Below, piece after piece: positions 17,320-25,485 of a stretch of DNA of 37,067 bases. Location of the stretch: contig BDEJ01000031.1 of NCBI GenBank assembly GCA_001653155.1, positions 1 to 37,067 on the forward strand, in the 5' to 3' direction. Below the pieces are notes generated by a model. It ran no database searches. It was not told the DNA's origin and saw only the letters and a list, made by a program, of their open reading frames with translations. Each line of letters begins with the position of its first letter. Position 1 is the first letter of the stretch. The position numbers were made by a program, and so were the translations under genes. Source of the stretch: Porphyromonadaceae bacterium H1. Lineage in GTDB: Bacteria; Bacteroidota; Bacteroidia; Bacteroidales; Paludibacteraceae.

Positions 17320-19587
17320 ATGGCGGATATACAAGATAAGCAAGTTCAGGACGAGGAGACCTTAATCCAGCAAGAGTTTGATGCCTTGCTTGATGATTAT
17401 AAGAACTCGAATCATCGGCAAAAGCTCGAGCTGGTAACCAAGGCTTTTCATTTTGCCCGTTCGGCTCATCAGGGCTTGCGACGTCGTTCGGGAGAACCTT
17501 ATATTATGCACCCGATAGCCGTAGCGCGTATTGTTGTTCGGGAAATAGGCTTGGGTTCTACTTCAATCTGTTCCGCTTTGTTACACGATGTGGTAGAGGA
17601 TACCGACTATACGGTAGAGGATATTAAAAACTTGTTCGGGCCTAAAATCGCACAGATTGTAGATGGTTTGACCAAAATATCGGGAGGAGTTTTCGGAGAT
17701 AGAGACTCGGCTCAGGCGGAGAATTTCCGTAAGTTGTTGCTCACTATGTCCGACGACATTCGGGTTATCCTCATCAAAATAGCCGACAGGTTGCACAACA
17801 TGCGTACGCTTAGCTCTATGCCGCCTGCCAAACAGTATAAAATAGCCGGCGAAACGCAGTATATTTATGCCCCACTGGCCCATCGTTTGGGGCTTTTTCG
17901 CATCAAAACCGAGCTCGAAAATCTCAGCTTTAAGTACGAACACCCCGACACGTATCGGCAACTGGAAGAGCGATTGGCGGTTGACGAGGAAGAACGTAAG
18001 ATTTTTTATCGGCAATTTTCGGAGCCGATATACCAAAAGTTGGAAGAACTGGGCTACCAATTCAAACTTAAGGAGCGCTTAAAGTCCGTTTACTCCATTT
18101 GGAAAAAAATGTCGGTCCAGAATGTTCCTTTCGAGGAAATATACGATATTTTGGCGCTTCGCATTATTTTTACTCCGCGCGAAGGATTAAGCGAAAAAGA
18201 TCAGTGTTGGATGCTTTATTCGGCCATTACTTCTTTGTATAAACCACATCCCGAGCGAATCCGCGATTGGGTGAGCACTCCAAAAACGAATGGATACGAG
18301 TCTTTGCACGTTACGGTTATGGGCCCGATGGGGAAATGGGTAGAGGTGCAGATACGCAGCGAGCGGATGGATGAAATTGCCGAGCGAGGCTTGGCTGCCC
18401 ATTGGAAGTATAAAAACGGTGGGAAGCGAGACGATGAGTCGGAACTCGATAAATGGATAAAAACCATCAAGGAAATACTTGAAAATCCCAATCCGAATGC
18501 CATTGACTTTATGGCAACCTTCAAGTTGAATTTGTTTGCTTCGGAAATTTTTGTTTTTACCCCCAAAGGAGAAATTAAAACCATTCCTCAAGGAGCTTCT
18601 GTCCTCGATTTTGCTTTCCTCCTGCATTCCGACCTTGGTATGAATTGTATTGGAGCTAAAGTAAATCACAAACTGGAAGCTCTTTCCTACAAACTTAATA
18701 GTGGGGATCAGATCGAGATTCTTACCTCGAAAAAGCAAAAACCGCAGCCTGAATGGTTGGATTATGTAGTTACGGGGCGTGCAAAAACAAGACTTGAAGC
18801 ATATTTTAAGAAAGAGGAGAAAATACTCATTGCCGAAGGAAGCCGGAAAGTCGAGGAGGCTTTGACTAAAATAGGCATCAAATCCGAAAATGAGCAAATT
18901 GCGCGCTTACTCAATTATTATGGACTGAGACAACCTGCCGATCTTTACCTTGAAGTGGCCAAAGGTACGCTAAGCTTAGAGGACGATTTGCAGAAGAATG
19001 TATTTAAACCGAAGTCGAAGAATGTATTTACACGCTACCTGAGAAATCCATTCTCGAGTACATCCACTAACGAGAAAAAATCTTCGGAAGTTCCCCGGAA
19101 AATCAACTTAAAGTCCACGATGAGGCTTGACGATGAAAACATCGGTAAGGAGTACGAGCTTGCATCCTGCTGTAACCCTATACCGGGTGATGATGTCTTG
19201 GGCTATGTTGATAGGGACGAACACGTGATTGTTCATAAACGGCAATGTCCTAACGCGCTTACTTTAAAATCCAATTTTGGAAATCGGATTGTCTCTGTTG
19301 AGTGGGGACTCAACAAGGGGCATTCTTTTGTTGAGTTGATAGAGATAAAAGGTATTGACAAAAAAGGTGTTCTGATGGAAATACTGAAGATTATCTCCGA
19401 GGGTTATGGCTTTAATATCAGTGAAATACATATTAGTGCCAAGGCCGGTATATTTATTGGTAAACTCTATGTCTACGTACACGATACGGAAGAAATTGAC
19501 ACCTTGTGCCGCCAAATCTCTAAGATATCAGAGGTTAACTCCGTGCGCAGGGTTCAGAACCTGTCCGATAGCTCTGTTTCTTCCTGA
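17320..19587 (+). CDS. Bifunctional (p)ppGpp synthetase/hydrolase (RelA/SpoT family)
   Basis: A 755-residue stringent-response enzyme that makes and degrades (p)ppGpp. The HD hydrolase domain (about 35-200) includes YIMHPIAVA, LLHDVVEDTDYT (His89-Asp90) and IKIADRLHNMRTL. The synthetase domain (about 235-360) includes RIRDWVSTPKTNGYESLHVT; the basic RIRD at the RxKD position is typical of bifunctional enzymes rather than synthetase-only RelA. A TGS domain (about 400-465; VFTPKGEIKTIPQGASVLDFAF), a conserved-cysteine region (ASCCNPIPGDD, near 618) and a C-terminal ACT domain (about 670-750) complete the full-length architecture. The ATG at 17320 (MADIQDK) is chosen over the TTG at 17296, which overlaps the promoter. 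It ends only 4 bases from the convergent proC gene. Confidence 0.95.
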   Translation: MADIQDKQVQDEETLIQQEFDALLDDYKNSNHRQKLELVTKAFHFARSAHQGLRRRSGEPYIMHPIAVARIVVREIGLGSTSICSALLHDVVEDTDYTVEDIKNLFGPKIAQIVDGLTKISGGVFGDRDSAQAENFRKLLLTMSDDIRVILIKIADRLHNMRTLSSMPPAKQYKIAGETQYIYAPLAHRLGLFRIKTELENLSFKYEHPDTYRQLEERLAVDEEERKIFYRQFSEPIYQKLEELGYQFKLKERLKSVYSIWKKMSVQNVPFEEIYDILALRIIFTPREGLSEKDQCWMLYSAITSLYKPHPERIRDWVSTPKTNGYESLHVTVMGPMGKWVEVQIRSERMDEIAERGLAAHWKYKNGGKRDDESELDKWIKTIKEILENPNPNAIDFMATFKLNLFASEIFVFTPKGEIKTIPQGASVLDFAFLLHSDLGMNCIGAKVNHKLEALSYKLNSGDQIEILTSKKQKPQPEWLDYVVTGRAKTRLEAYFKKEEKILIAEGSRKVEEALTKIGIKSENEQIARLLNYYGLRQPADLYLEVAKGTLSLEDDLQKNVFKPKSKNVFTRYLRNPFSSTSTNEKKSSEVPRKINLKSTMRLDDENIGKEYELASCCNPIPGDDVLGYVDRDEHVIVHKRQCPNALTLKSNFGNRIVSVEWGLNKGHSFVELIEIKGIDKKGVLMEILKIISEGYGFNISEIHISAKAGIFIGKLYVYVHDTEEIDTLCRQISKISEVNSVRRVQNLSDSSVSS

Positions 19588-19591
19588 TGAA

Positions 19592-20386
19592 TCAAGGAAT
19601 AAAAGATGCTTTTAGGCCTTTGATAACTGCATTGGAGAAACCGTTTGCCTCCATTTCGTTTAATCCTTTGATGGTAATGCCCCCGGGTGTGGTTACTTTG
19701 TCTATCTCTGCCTCCGGATGTGTTCCGCCACTTTCTAAAACTTCGATCGCTCCTCGCAAGGTTTGCAAGACAACTTCTTTTGCTCTCTCCGGATGAATGC
19801 CCAATTCGACCCCGCCTTCGCAAGCTGCTCGTATGTAGCGGAAGGCATAAGCTATACCACATGAGGATAAGGACATGAGGGCATTTAGCTGCGATTCGGG
19901 AACGACAAAAACTTTTCCCAAGGCCTCCAGCAGATGGATGATGTATTGCTCTTGTTGCGCATTCGTATTGGAGGAAGATAAAATAGAGCTGCTTTCCAGA
20001 ACATCGATAGCTGTGTTGGGAATCAACCGAAATATACTTGCCTCAGGACTGAAAGCCGTACTTAATTCATTGAGACTGATACCGGCTGCTATTGACACGA
20101 TAATTTGGCGCTTGTAGTCAAGCTTGGAAGCGATTTCGCTTGCTACTGAACTTAATATCCACGGTTTTACAGCTAAGAAGATGACGTCGCTGTTTGCTAC
20201 TAAATCCTGATTCGAAGAGAAGGTTTTGATTTTTGGATAAAGATTTTGAAGAGATTGCAGGTTTTCTGAAGAAATGTCGCTTACCTGTATTTTTTCTTCC
20301 GGAATAATCTTACTTTTTGCCAGACCTCGGGCAATAGCTCCACCCATATTTCCCGCTCCGATAATACCGATTCTGAGTTCTTCCAT
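19592..20386 (-). CDS. proC: Pyrroline-5-carboxylate reductase
   Basis: A 264-residue enzyme catalysing the last step of proline synthesis, NAD(P)H-dependent reduction of pyrroline-5-carboxylate. The N-terminal Rossmann motif is IGIIGAGNMGGAIARGL. IFLAVKPW marks the end of the nucleotide-binding domain. The C-terminal dimerisation domain holds ALSSCGIAYAFRYIRA-like sequence and TPGGITIKGLNEME, the TPGGxT signature of the family. The ATG at 20386 is preferred. An in-frame ATG at 20398 would add four residues, and further upstream codons run through a hairpin and are unlikely. Convergent with the relA/spoT gene, 4 bases away. Confidence 0.95.
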   Translation of the reverse strand: MEELRIGIIGAGNMGGAIARGLAKSKIIPEEKIQVSDISSENLQSLQNLYPKIKTFSSNQDLVANSDVIFLAVKPWILSSVASEIASKLDYKRQIIVSIAAGISLNELSTAFSPEASIFRLIPNTAIDVLESSSILSSSNTNAQQEQYIIHLLEALGKVFVVPESQLNALMSLSSCGIAYAFRYIRAACEGGVELGIHPERAKEVVLQTLRGAIEVLESGGTHPEAEIDKVTTPGGITIKGLNEMEANGFSNAVIKGLKASFIP

Positions 20387-20416
20387 AAGTAGCTTCATTT
20401 TATGAATTATAAACAT

Positions 20417-20457
20417 CATAGCTCGTGCAATTCCGCTCTGGTTTTGCACGAGCTATG
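20417..20457 (-). repeat. Perfect 14-bp inverted repeat upstream of proC
   Basis: CATAGCTCGTGCAA (20417-20430) is fully complementary to TTGCACGAGCTATG (20444-20457), with a 13-base loop. It lies between the small lipoprotein gene (ends 20480) and proC, both on the minus strand. It could end the lipoprotein transcript, although the minus-strand downstream side lacks a T-run, or form a structured proC leader. The orientation is set by the neighbouring genes. Confidence 0.75.
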
Positions 20458-20479
20458 TTATTTTGTTTTGCGACGCTCT

Positions 20480-20896
20480 TTACTTTTTTCTTTTGAAAGT
20501 AATCGTTATTGTTGCTGTGCCGATCATCACTTCGGAGGTCATTGTGTCGTTATCCTTTATTGTCAGTTCCACCCGGTCTAATTTCGTCGGGCTGGGTATG
20601 TTGATCGCTTCTTTAGGGCTTATCGTAATTTTAGGATGAACGTAACTGTAAGTGGCCTCGATAGTGGTGGGTATTTCCAAGCTACCACCTCCGAATGGGT
20701 TGGAAGCTTGCACATTCATCTTTATTGTGGCGTCTTGTTTGCTTTTGAAGTTGATCGTCAACGAAACATTTCCATTTTCTATGGAGACATTAGGGCTTTC
20801 CCAAGAAGTGCCGACCAAGTCCAAATCCTTTTCTTTACAGGAGTTGAGACCTACTGCAAGTATTGCAGTTAATACGATAAAAACTGTTTTTTTCAT
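20480..20896 (-). CDS. Small lipoprotein of unknown function
   Basis: A 138-residue exported protein with signal peptide and a lipobox-like LNSC (Cys20) followed by KEKDLDLVGTSWES. The mature part is rich in alternating hydrophobic and polar residues (SLTINFKSKQDATIKMNV, TATITITFKRKK) and should form a small beta-sandwich or barrel. The LVGTSWES start recalls lipocalin-like Bacteroidetes lipoproteins, but this is only a resemblance. It has no catalytic motif. It is followed by a strong inverted repeat and then proC. Confidence 0.75.
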   Translation of the reverse strand: MKKTVFIVLTAILAVGLNSCKEKDLDLVGTSWESPNVSIENGNVSLTINFKSKQDATIKMNVQASNPFGGGSLEIPTTIEATYSYVHPKITISPKEAINIPSPTKLDRVELTIKDNDTMTSEVMIGTATITITFKRKK

Positions 20897-21038
20897 TTAT
20901 TGATTGTTTTCTGAGTTCGAGAAATTTATAATCCGACAGGTTTGCTGATTTGTTGAAAATTAGCTAATTGTCTTGTTTGAAGATAGTACCTCGTTCGGAG
21001 TTTTTGGTGACTTGTTTCGAGGCACTGATTTTTGAGGA

Positions 21039-21100
21039 ATGCAAACAATAATGTGGTTTTAATTCTCCATGTAATCTATGAGGCACATTATTGCTTGCAT
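21039..21100 (-). repeat. Inverted repeat downstream of fabG
   Basis: ATGCAAACAATAATGTG (21039-21055) pairs with CACATTATTGCTTGCAT (21084-21100) at 16 of 17 positions around a 28-base loop. It begins 24 bases after the fabG stop on the minus strand. It could be the fabG terminator, but the T-run is weak (TCCTCAAAAA follows) and the loop is long, so this is tentative. The remaining 140 bases up to the lipoprotein gene show no gene. Confidence 0.5.
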
Positions 21101-21123
21101 GTTTGTTGTATGGCTCCGAATTA

Positions 21124-21870
21124 TCAGGTGTTCATTCCGCCGCAGACATTAATGACCTGTCCGCTGACATAGCTCGAAAGATCGGATGCCAGGAAGAGGG
21201 TTACCTTGGCTACTTCGTCCGGAGTTCCACCACGGTGCAGAGGAATTGTCTCATTCCATTTTGCACGCTGTTCGTCGGTCAAGGCCTGAGTCATTTCTGT
21301 TTCGATAAAGCCCGGGGCAATGGCATTGGCTCGTATTCCACGTGAACCTAATTCTTTGGCCACTGACTTGGCTAACCCAATCATACCCGCTTTGGAGGCT
21401 GAATAATTTGCTTGTCCGGCATTACCCGAAACGCCGACAACCGAACTCATGTTAATGATACTTCCCGATTTTTGCTTCAACATAACGGGAGTACAAGCAT
21501 GTATAAAGTTAAAGGCTGACTTCAGATTCACGTTTATCACAGCATCCCATTGTGCTTCCGACATGCGCATCATCAACCCGTCTTTGGTGATCCCTGCGTT
21601 GTTTACTAAAATATCTACACGTCCGAATTCTTTTACAATTTCTTCTACTACTGCGTGAGTTTCTTCGTACAGTGCCGCATTTGAAGCGTAAGCTTTGACT
21701 TTCACTCCGTAGGATGCGATTTCTTTTTCGGTAGCCGATGCGTTCTCATCTATTTTTAGATCTGTAAAAGCAATGGCGGCTCCTTCGCTGGCTAATTTTA
21801 AAGCAATAGCCTTGCCGATTCCTCGAGCCGCTCCTGTTACAAGGGCGACTTTTCCTTCTAATAATTTCAT
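21124..21870 (-). CDS. fabG: 3-oxoacyl-[acyl-carrier-protein] reductase
   Basis: A 248-residue short-chain dehydrogenase that reduces 3-oxoacyl-ACP with NADPH in fatty acid elongation. The cofactor motif TGAARGIGKA lies near residues 12-21, NNAG near 88-91, and the catalytic Ser-Tyr-Lys in NMSSVVGVSGNAGQANYSAS followed by KAG. The conserved IAPGFIETEMT and the C-terminal YVSGQVINVCGGM are typical of FabG and separate it from general SDRs. The start MKLLEGK at 21870 is chosen because the upstream extension would overlap the promoter and adds non-conserved residues. It is encoded alone, on the minus strand. Confidence 0.93.
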   Translation of the reverse strand: MKLLEGKVALVTGAARGIGKAIALKLASEGAAIAFTDLKIDENASATEKEIASYGVKVKAYASNAALYEETHAVVEEIVKEFGRVDILVNNAGITKDGLMMRMSEAQWDAVINVNLKSAFNFIHACTPVMLKQKSGSIINMSSVVGVSGNAGQANYSASKAGMIGLAKSVAKELGSRGIRANAIAPGFIETEMTQALTDEQRAKWNETIPLHRGGTPDEVAKVTLFLASDLSSYVSGQVINVCGGMNT

Positions 21871-21915
21871 GTCTTCGTTTTGGTTTAAAAAAAATGATAT
21901 GATAGAAATTACTGG

Positions 21916-21923
21916 CAAAGATA
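21916..21923 (-). promoter_or_regulatory. Probable -7 promoter element of fabG
   Basis: On the minus strand TATCTTTG matches TAnnTTTG exactly, 45 bases upstream of the fabG start. An ATTG lies at the expected 19-base distance for the -33 TTTG element (21943-21946). Confidence 0.65.
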
Positions 21924-22138
21924 CGAATATTATACCGCAGTGCAATTGTGAAGTCCGGATTTATTTAGAGAAAAGAAAAATGTTTGTATCCGAATGCTTG
22001 GCTATTTTAAATGGTGTAATGTGAAGCTTTGTTATTTTGTTTTTGAGGTTGTAGTTAATGATGCTCTTGCGTGATGTGTGATCCGATAATAATACCGGAT
22101 TCATGACGCTTGGCATAGTTTTTGTCTTGTCCTGAGCT

Positions 22139-22200
22139 CTTGTTGAAATTCCCGCTGTAGAACTTTTCCGGTTTTGCGTTATTGGGGAAATGTCAACAAG
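22139..22200. repeat. Imperfect inverted repeat in the fabG/LRR intergenic region
   Basis: CTTGTTGAAATTCCC (22139-22153) pairs with GGGAAATGTCAACAAG (22185-22200) apart from one mismatch and one bulged base. The 384-base gap between fabG and the LRR gene otherwise contains only the fabG promoter and a short ATCCG/CGGAT repeat at 22081-22100. No open frame of note is present. It may be part of the LRR gene's 5' untranslated region. Confidence 0.4.
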
Positions 22201-22254
22201 AGAATTGTTTATTTATAATTATTTTTCAATGTTTATTTATTAAAATTAGGAAAT

Positions 22255-23409
22255 ATGAAAAAACTATTTACAAAATCATTGTTTGCTTTTATGTTGCTGT
22301 CAGGCTCGTTTGTACTGAATGCTCAAGTTGTAAATCAGGATCGTTATGTTACTATTTCTGTCGTAAAAGGAAAGGAAATACGTTTCAGACAAATAAAGGC
22401 AGAAGCTGAAAATACTAAGGTTAAGATTCAGAATGGTGCTCAGAGCTCCGAATTTCTTGTGGGTGAGGCTGGTGTTGGCCCCAAATCCTTTGTTGCAGAA
22501 GGTAATACTATAGTGATATATGGTAATGTCGTAAGTTTGGATTGCAGTGAGAATGCTAATAACCTGACGGCTGTTGATGTAACTAAAAATACACAGTTAA
22601 GAGAGCTTTTCTGTCAGAAAAATAGCCTGACTAAGCTTGACTTGAGCAAAAACAAAAATTTGAATTTGTTGAACTGTGGGAGAAATCAGCTTAAAGAACT
22701 TAATGTGAAAGCTAATACGAAATTGATATACTTCTATTGTGATAGCAATAAGATTTCTTCGCTTGATCTTACTAAAAATACAGAATTGGTAGAATTTGCT
22801 TGTTTCTTTAATAGCTTAAAATCCTTGAATATAACAAAAAATAGTAAGCTTCAACTCTTGGATTGTTCTGCTAATAACCTTACTTCGCTTGATGTAAGTG
22901 GAAATCCTATGTTGCATCGCCTTGTTTGCGCTGCAAACAACTTTACTGCTAAGTCTCTCGATAGTATTTATTGTGCTTTGCCTGACAGAAAGGGTATGGG
23001 GGCTGCCGGTCAAATACTCCCGATTTATGAGCCGGCATCTGAGAATTACGCTGCCGTGTTGGCTTCTTCTGCTAAAAATGCAATAAACAAGAATTGGAAA
23101 GTGAGCTATTTGAATACGGGACTTGAGTTCCCTGAGACTAAAGGTAAACACTTGTGTGGTAATACTACGGATGTTGAAACTTTGAAACAGGTATCCGTAA
23201 CTCTTTATCCCAATCCGGTTGTAGACTTTTTGTATGTGCAGTCTCAATTAGCCGTTTTGTCTTTGGATGTTTTTGATATGAACGGTGCACGAGTGGCTAA
23301 GTCGCTTGGTGCTGATAAAATAAATTTATCTCATCTGTCTGCAGGTAGTTATACGGTGCGTTTGCAGACCGTCAATGGTTCTGTTTCTTACCGCATTGTT
23401 AAGAGGTAA
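22255..23409 (+). CDS. Leucine-rich-repeat (internalin J-like) surface protein with T9SS sorting domain
   Basis: A 384-residue secreted protein. After the signal peptide (1-23, ending LNAQ) comes a capping region. Six consecutive 21-residue leucine-rich repeats follow (about 103-228) of the form LTxLDLSKNxxLxxLxCxxNx, for example LTKLDLSKNKNLNLLNCGRN. The conserved Cys in each repeat is typical of the Bacteroidetes/InlJ-like LRR subclass. A C-terminal cap contains ALPDRKG...KNWKV. The last ~73 residues are a Por-type sorting domain (VTLYPNPVVDFLYV...LSAGSYTVRL), so the protein should cross the outer membrane by T9SS and be attached to the surface or released. InlJ-type proteins of related oral species affect biofilm formation; that role is by analogy only. 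Confidence 0.9.
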   Translation: MKKLFTKSLFAFMLLSGSFVLNAQVVNQDRYVTISVVKGKEIRFRQIKAEAENTKVKIQNGAQSSEFLVGEAGVGPKSFVAEGNTIVIYGNVVSLDCSENANNLTAVDVTKNTQLRELFCQKNSLTKLDLSKNKNLNLLNCGRNQLKELNVKANTKLIYFYCDSNKISSLDLTKNTELVEFACFFNSLKSLNITKNSKLQLLDCSANNLTSLDVSGNPMLHRLVCAANNFTAKSLDSIYCALPDRKGMGAAGQILPIYEPASENYAAVLASSAKNAINKNWKVSYLNTGLEFPETKGKHLCGNTTDVETLKQVSVTLYPNPVVDFLYVQSQLAVLSLDVFDMNGARVAKSLGADKINLSHLSAGSYTVRLQTVNGSVSYRIVKR

Positions 23410-23438
23410 TTAACTCCGGTAAATCCGGTCGACCAAAG

Positions 23439-23470
23439 GGAAGTGTAACGCATGTTGCACTTCCTTTTTT
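23439..23470 (+). terminator. Rho-independent terminator of the LRR gene
   Basis: GGAAGTG (23439-23445) pairs with CACTTCC (23458-23464). The stem continues with AAC/GTT around a small loop and is followed by TTTTTT (23465-23470). It begins 30 bases after the LRR stop codon. Confidence 0.88.
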
Positions 23471-23560
23471 ATTTAGTGTTTTATTTAGTGCGCGTGTATG
23501 ATGACGCTTCAATTTGTGTATAATTTGATGACTTTATTAGGAAAGATTGAGAAAAAAACT

Positions 23561-23568
23561 TAATTTTG
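23561..23568 (+). promoter_or_regulatory. Possible -7 promoter element of the DUF349 gene
   Basis: TAATTTTG fits TAnnTTTG, 72 bases upstream of the coding start. No matching -33 element is present at the usual spacing. Confidence 0.4.
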
Positions 23569-23639
23569 TGGGTGCTTTTGCTGCAGTTTTGCTGCAATCG
23601 TTTTTTCAAAGAGGAAATAACAAATTAAACCGATGACCA

Positions 23640-25466
23640 ATGAACGTACTCGAAAACAAGAACATGCAAGATCATTCTTCCGAAGAACAACCGCATGTGG
23701 AGCCTCGTTTTGACGCTGTTGAAGAACCGAAAAATGCTGTGGCCGAATCGAGTTCTGTAACACCCGAGGAGTTTCGGAAGGGCTTGATTGAAAAGCTAAA
23801 GACACTGCTTGATCAAAATGTTGCAGATATTAAAGATGAGGTTGAGAATATAAAAAATCTTTTTTATAAAAGCTTGAATTCTGAGAAAGAAGTTCTTAGG
23901 GCTCGGTATGTCGAAGCCGGAAATGAAGAAGAGTTTTTCCCTAAAAAAGATGAATCGGAGGCTGTGATGAAAGCCCTTATCGCTCAGTATAAAACCAAGC
24001 GAGCTGCCGTTATGGCTCAAATGGAGCAGGATCGGGAAAACAACCTCTTGCAGAAATTGCACATCTTGGAACAAATGAGAGCTTTGACTGAGCAGGAGGA
24101 CGATGTGTCTGCCCATATAAAGGAGTTTAAGGACTTGCAGCAGAAGTGGTCGAATATCGGTCAGGTGCCTCAAAAAGAAAGCTCGAATCTTTGGACGCAA
24201 TACAACCTGCTGCGTGAAAAGTTTTGGGATTTGGTGAAAATCAATTATGAGCTGCGTGAGTACGATTTTAAAAAGAACTTGGAAGTAAAACTGCAGCTTT
24301 GTGAAACTCTTGAGAAGTTGTTAGATGAGCCGGATGTAATTGCAGCTTTCCGGCAATTTCAGCAATTGCGTGAAGAGTGGTGGAAAGTCGGTCCGGTGGA
24401 GAAAGCCCTTCGGGAAGAAATTTGGGGACGCTTCAAAGCGGCTTCGAACAGCATGCACAAAAAACATCAGGATTTTTGTGAAGAGATTCATAAGTCCGAA
24501 GAGAAAAACATGGAAGCCAAAGTTGCTCTGTGCGAACTTCTGGAGGGCATAGACTACGAAAGCTTACACTCTTTTAAAGCTTGGGAAGAAGCCCAGAAGC
24601 AAGTCTTAGCTTGGCAAGCCGAGTGGCTCGCTGTTGGTTTGGTACCGCGTAAAAGCAATTCGAAGCTGAATAAGCGTTATCGCGTAGCCTGTGATTTGTT
24701 TTTCAAAAATAAGAATCTTTTCTTCAAAACGATAAAAGCTGAACAGGCAGAAAATTTGCAACGAAAAAGAGAATTGTGTGAGAGAGCTGAGGCCGTTCAG
24801 GAAAGTAGTGATTGGAAAGAGACTGCCGATTTGCTCATTCAGCTGCAAAAAGAATGGAAAGCAATTGGATTTACCCCTCGGAAGCAGGCGGATGAGCTTT
24901 GGACCCGCTTCCGGGCAGCTTGTGATCATTTTTTTCTCCGAAGAGATGCCGTTATGTCGGATCAGAAGGAAGGTGAACTCGAAAATCTTGCAAAAAAACA
25001 AGAGCTTATCGAGCAAATAAATGCATTTGAAGCTAAAGAAAATACAGAACAATCCCTGGCCTCGCTACGGGAGCTTGCTGCCCGATGGAATGCAATCGGC
25101 TTTGTTCCTTTCAAGGAAAAAGACAAGTTGTATAAAAAATACCGAAAGGCATTAGATGCACAGTTTGATAAGTTGAATCTGGATGCTGCTGCCCGGCGTA
25201 TGGATGCCTTCCGTAGCGATTTGGATGAGCTGGCTAATAAAGGAGAGGATGACTTGTACCGTGAGCGGAACAAGTTGATGCGCTCTTATGAGCATCTGAA
25301 AGCCGAAATCATCACCTATGAAAATAATTTGGGCTTCTTTACTTCTTCGTCGAAGAAAGGAGGAGGTTTGATAAAAGAAATGGAGCGAAAAATCCAATCT
25401 TCGAGGGAAAAGGCCGATTTGTTGGCGGAAAAAATTCGCTTGCTGGATGAGAAGCTTGCGGAATAA
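23640..25466 (+). CDS. DUF349-repeat protein (five repeats)
   Basis: A 608-residue, highly charged, mostly helical cytoplasmic protein with no signal peptide. A disordered acidic N-terminus (about 1-50) is followed by helical sequence. Five DUF349-type units share W-(x)-x-(I/V)G-x-(V/T)P...L/W-x-x-(F/Y)R. They are KWSNIGQVPQKESSNLW, EWWKVGPVEKALREEIW, EWLAVGLVPRKSNSKLN, EWKAIGFTPRKQADELW and RWNAIGFVPFKEKDKLY, spaced about 65-80 residues apart. The C-terminus is a predicted coiled coil (RERNKLMRSYEHLKAEI and onward). DUF349 proteins are widespread in Bacteroidetes and their function is poorly known. Start choice is uncertain: an in-frame ATG at 23664 (MQDHSS) would remove eight residues. The gene is convergent with the DNA glycosylase gene, 19 bases away. 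Confidence 0.85.
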   Translation: MNVLENKNMQDHSSEEQPHVEPRFDAVEEPKNAVAESSSVTPEEFRKGLIEKLKTLLDQNVADIKDEVENIKNLFYKSLNSEKEVLRARYVEAGNEEEFFPKKDESEAVMKALIAQYKTKRAAVMAQMEQDRENNLLQKLHILEQMRALTEQEDDVSAHIKEFKDLQQKWSNIGQVPQKESSNLWTQYNLLREKFWDLVKINYELREYDFKKNLEVKLQLCETLEKLLDEPDVIAAFRQFQQLREEWWKVGPVEKALREEIWGRFKAASNSMHKKHQDFCEEIHKSEEKNMEAKVALCELLEGIDYESLHSFKAWEEAQKQVLAWQAEWLAVGLVPRKSNSKLNKRYRVACDLFFKNKNLFFKTIKAEQAENLQRKRELCERAEAVQESSDWKETADLLIQLQKEWKAIGFTPRKQADELWTRFRAACDHFFLRRDAVMSDQKEGELENLAKKQELIEQINAFEAKENTEQSLASLRELAARWNAIGFVPFKEKDKLYKKYRKALDAQFDKLNLDAAARRMDAFRSDLDELANKGEDDLYRERNKLMRSYEHLKAEIITYENNLGFFTSSSKKGGGLIKEMERKIQSSREKADLLAEKIRLLDEKLAE

Positions 25467-25485
25467 AAAGTCTTCACTTTCTTTG

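Noticed and set aside
18187-18897. A 236-codon open frame antisense to the relA/spoT gene
   Set aside because: It is a shadow frame of a well-conserved gene, with no family features of its own.
21871-21945. N-terminal extension of fabG with a hydrophobic stretch that could look like a signal peptide
   Set aside because: It covers the probable promoter. FabG is cytoplasmic and its conserved start is at 21870.
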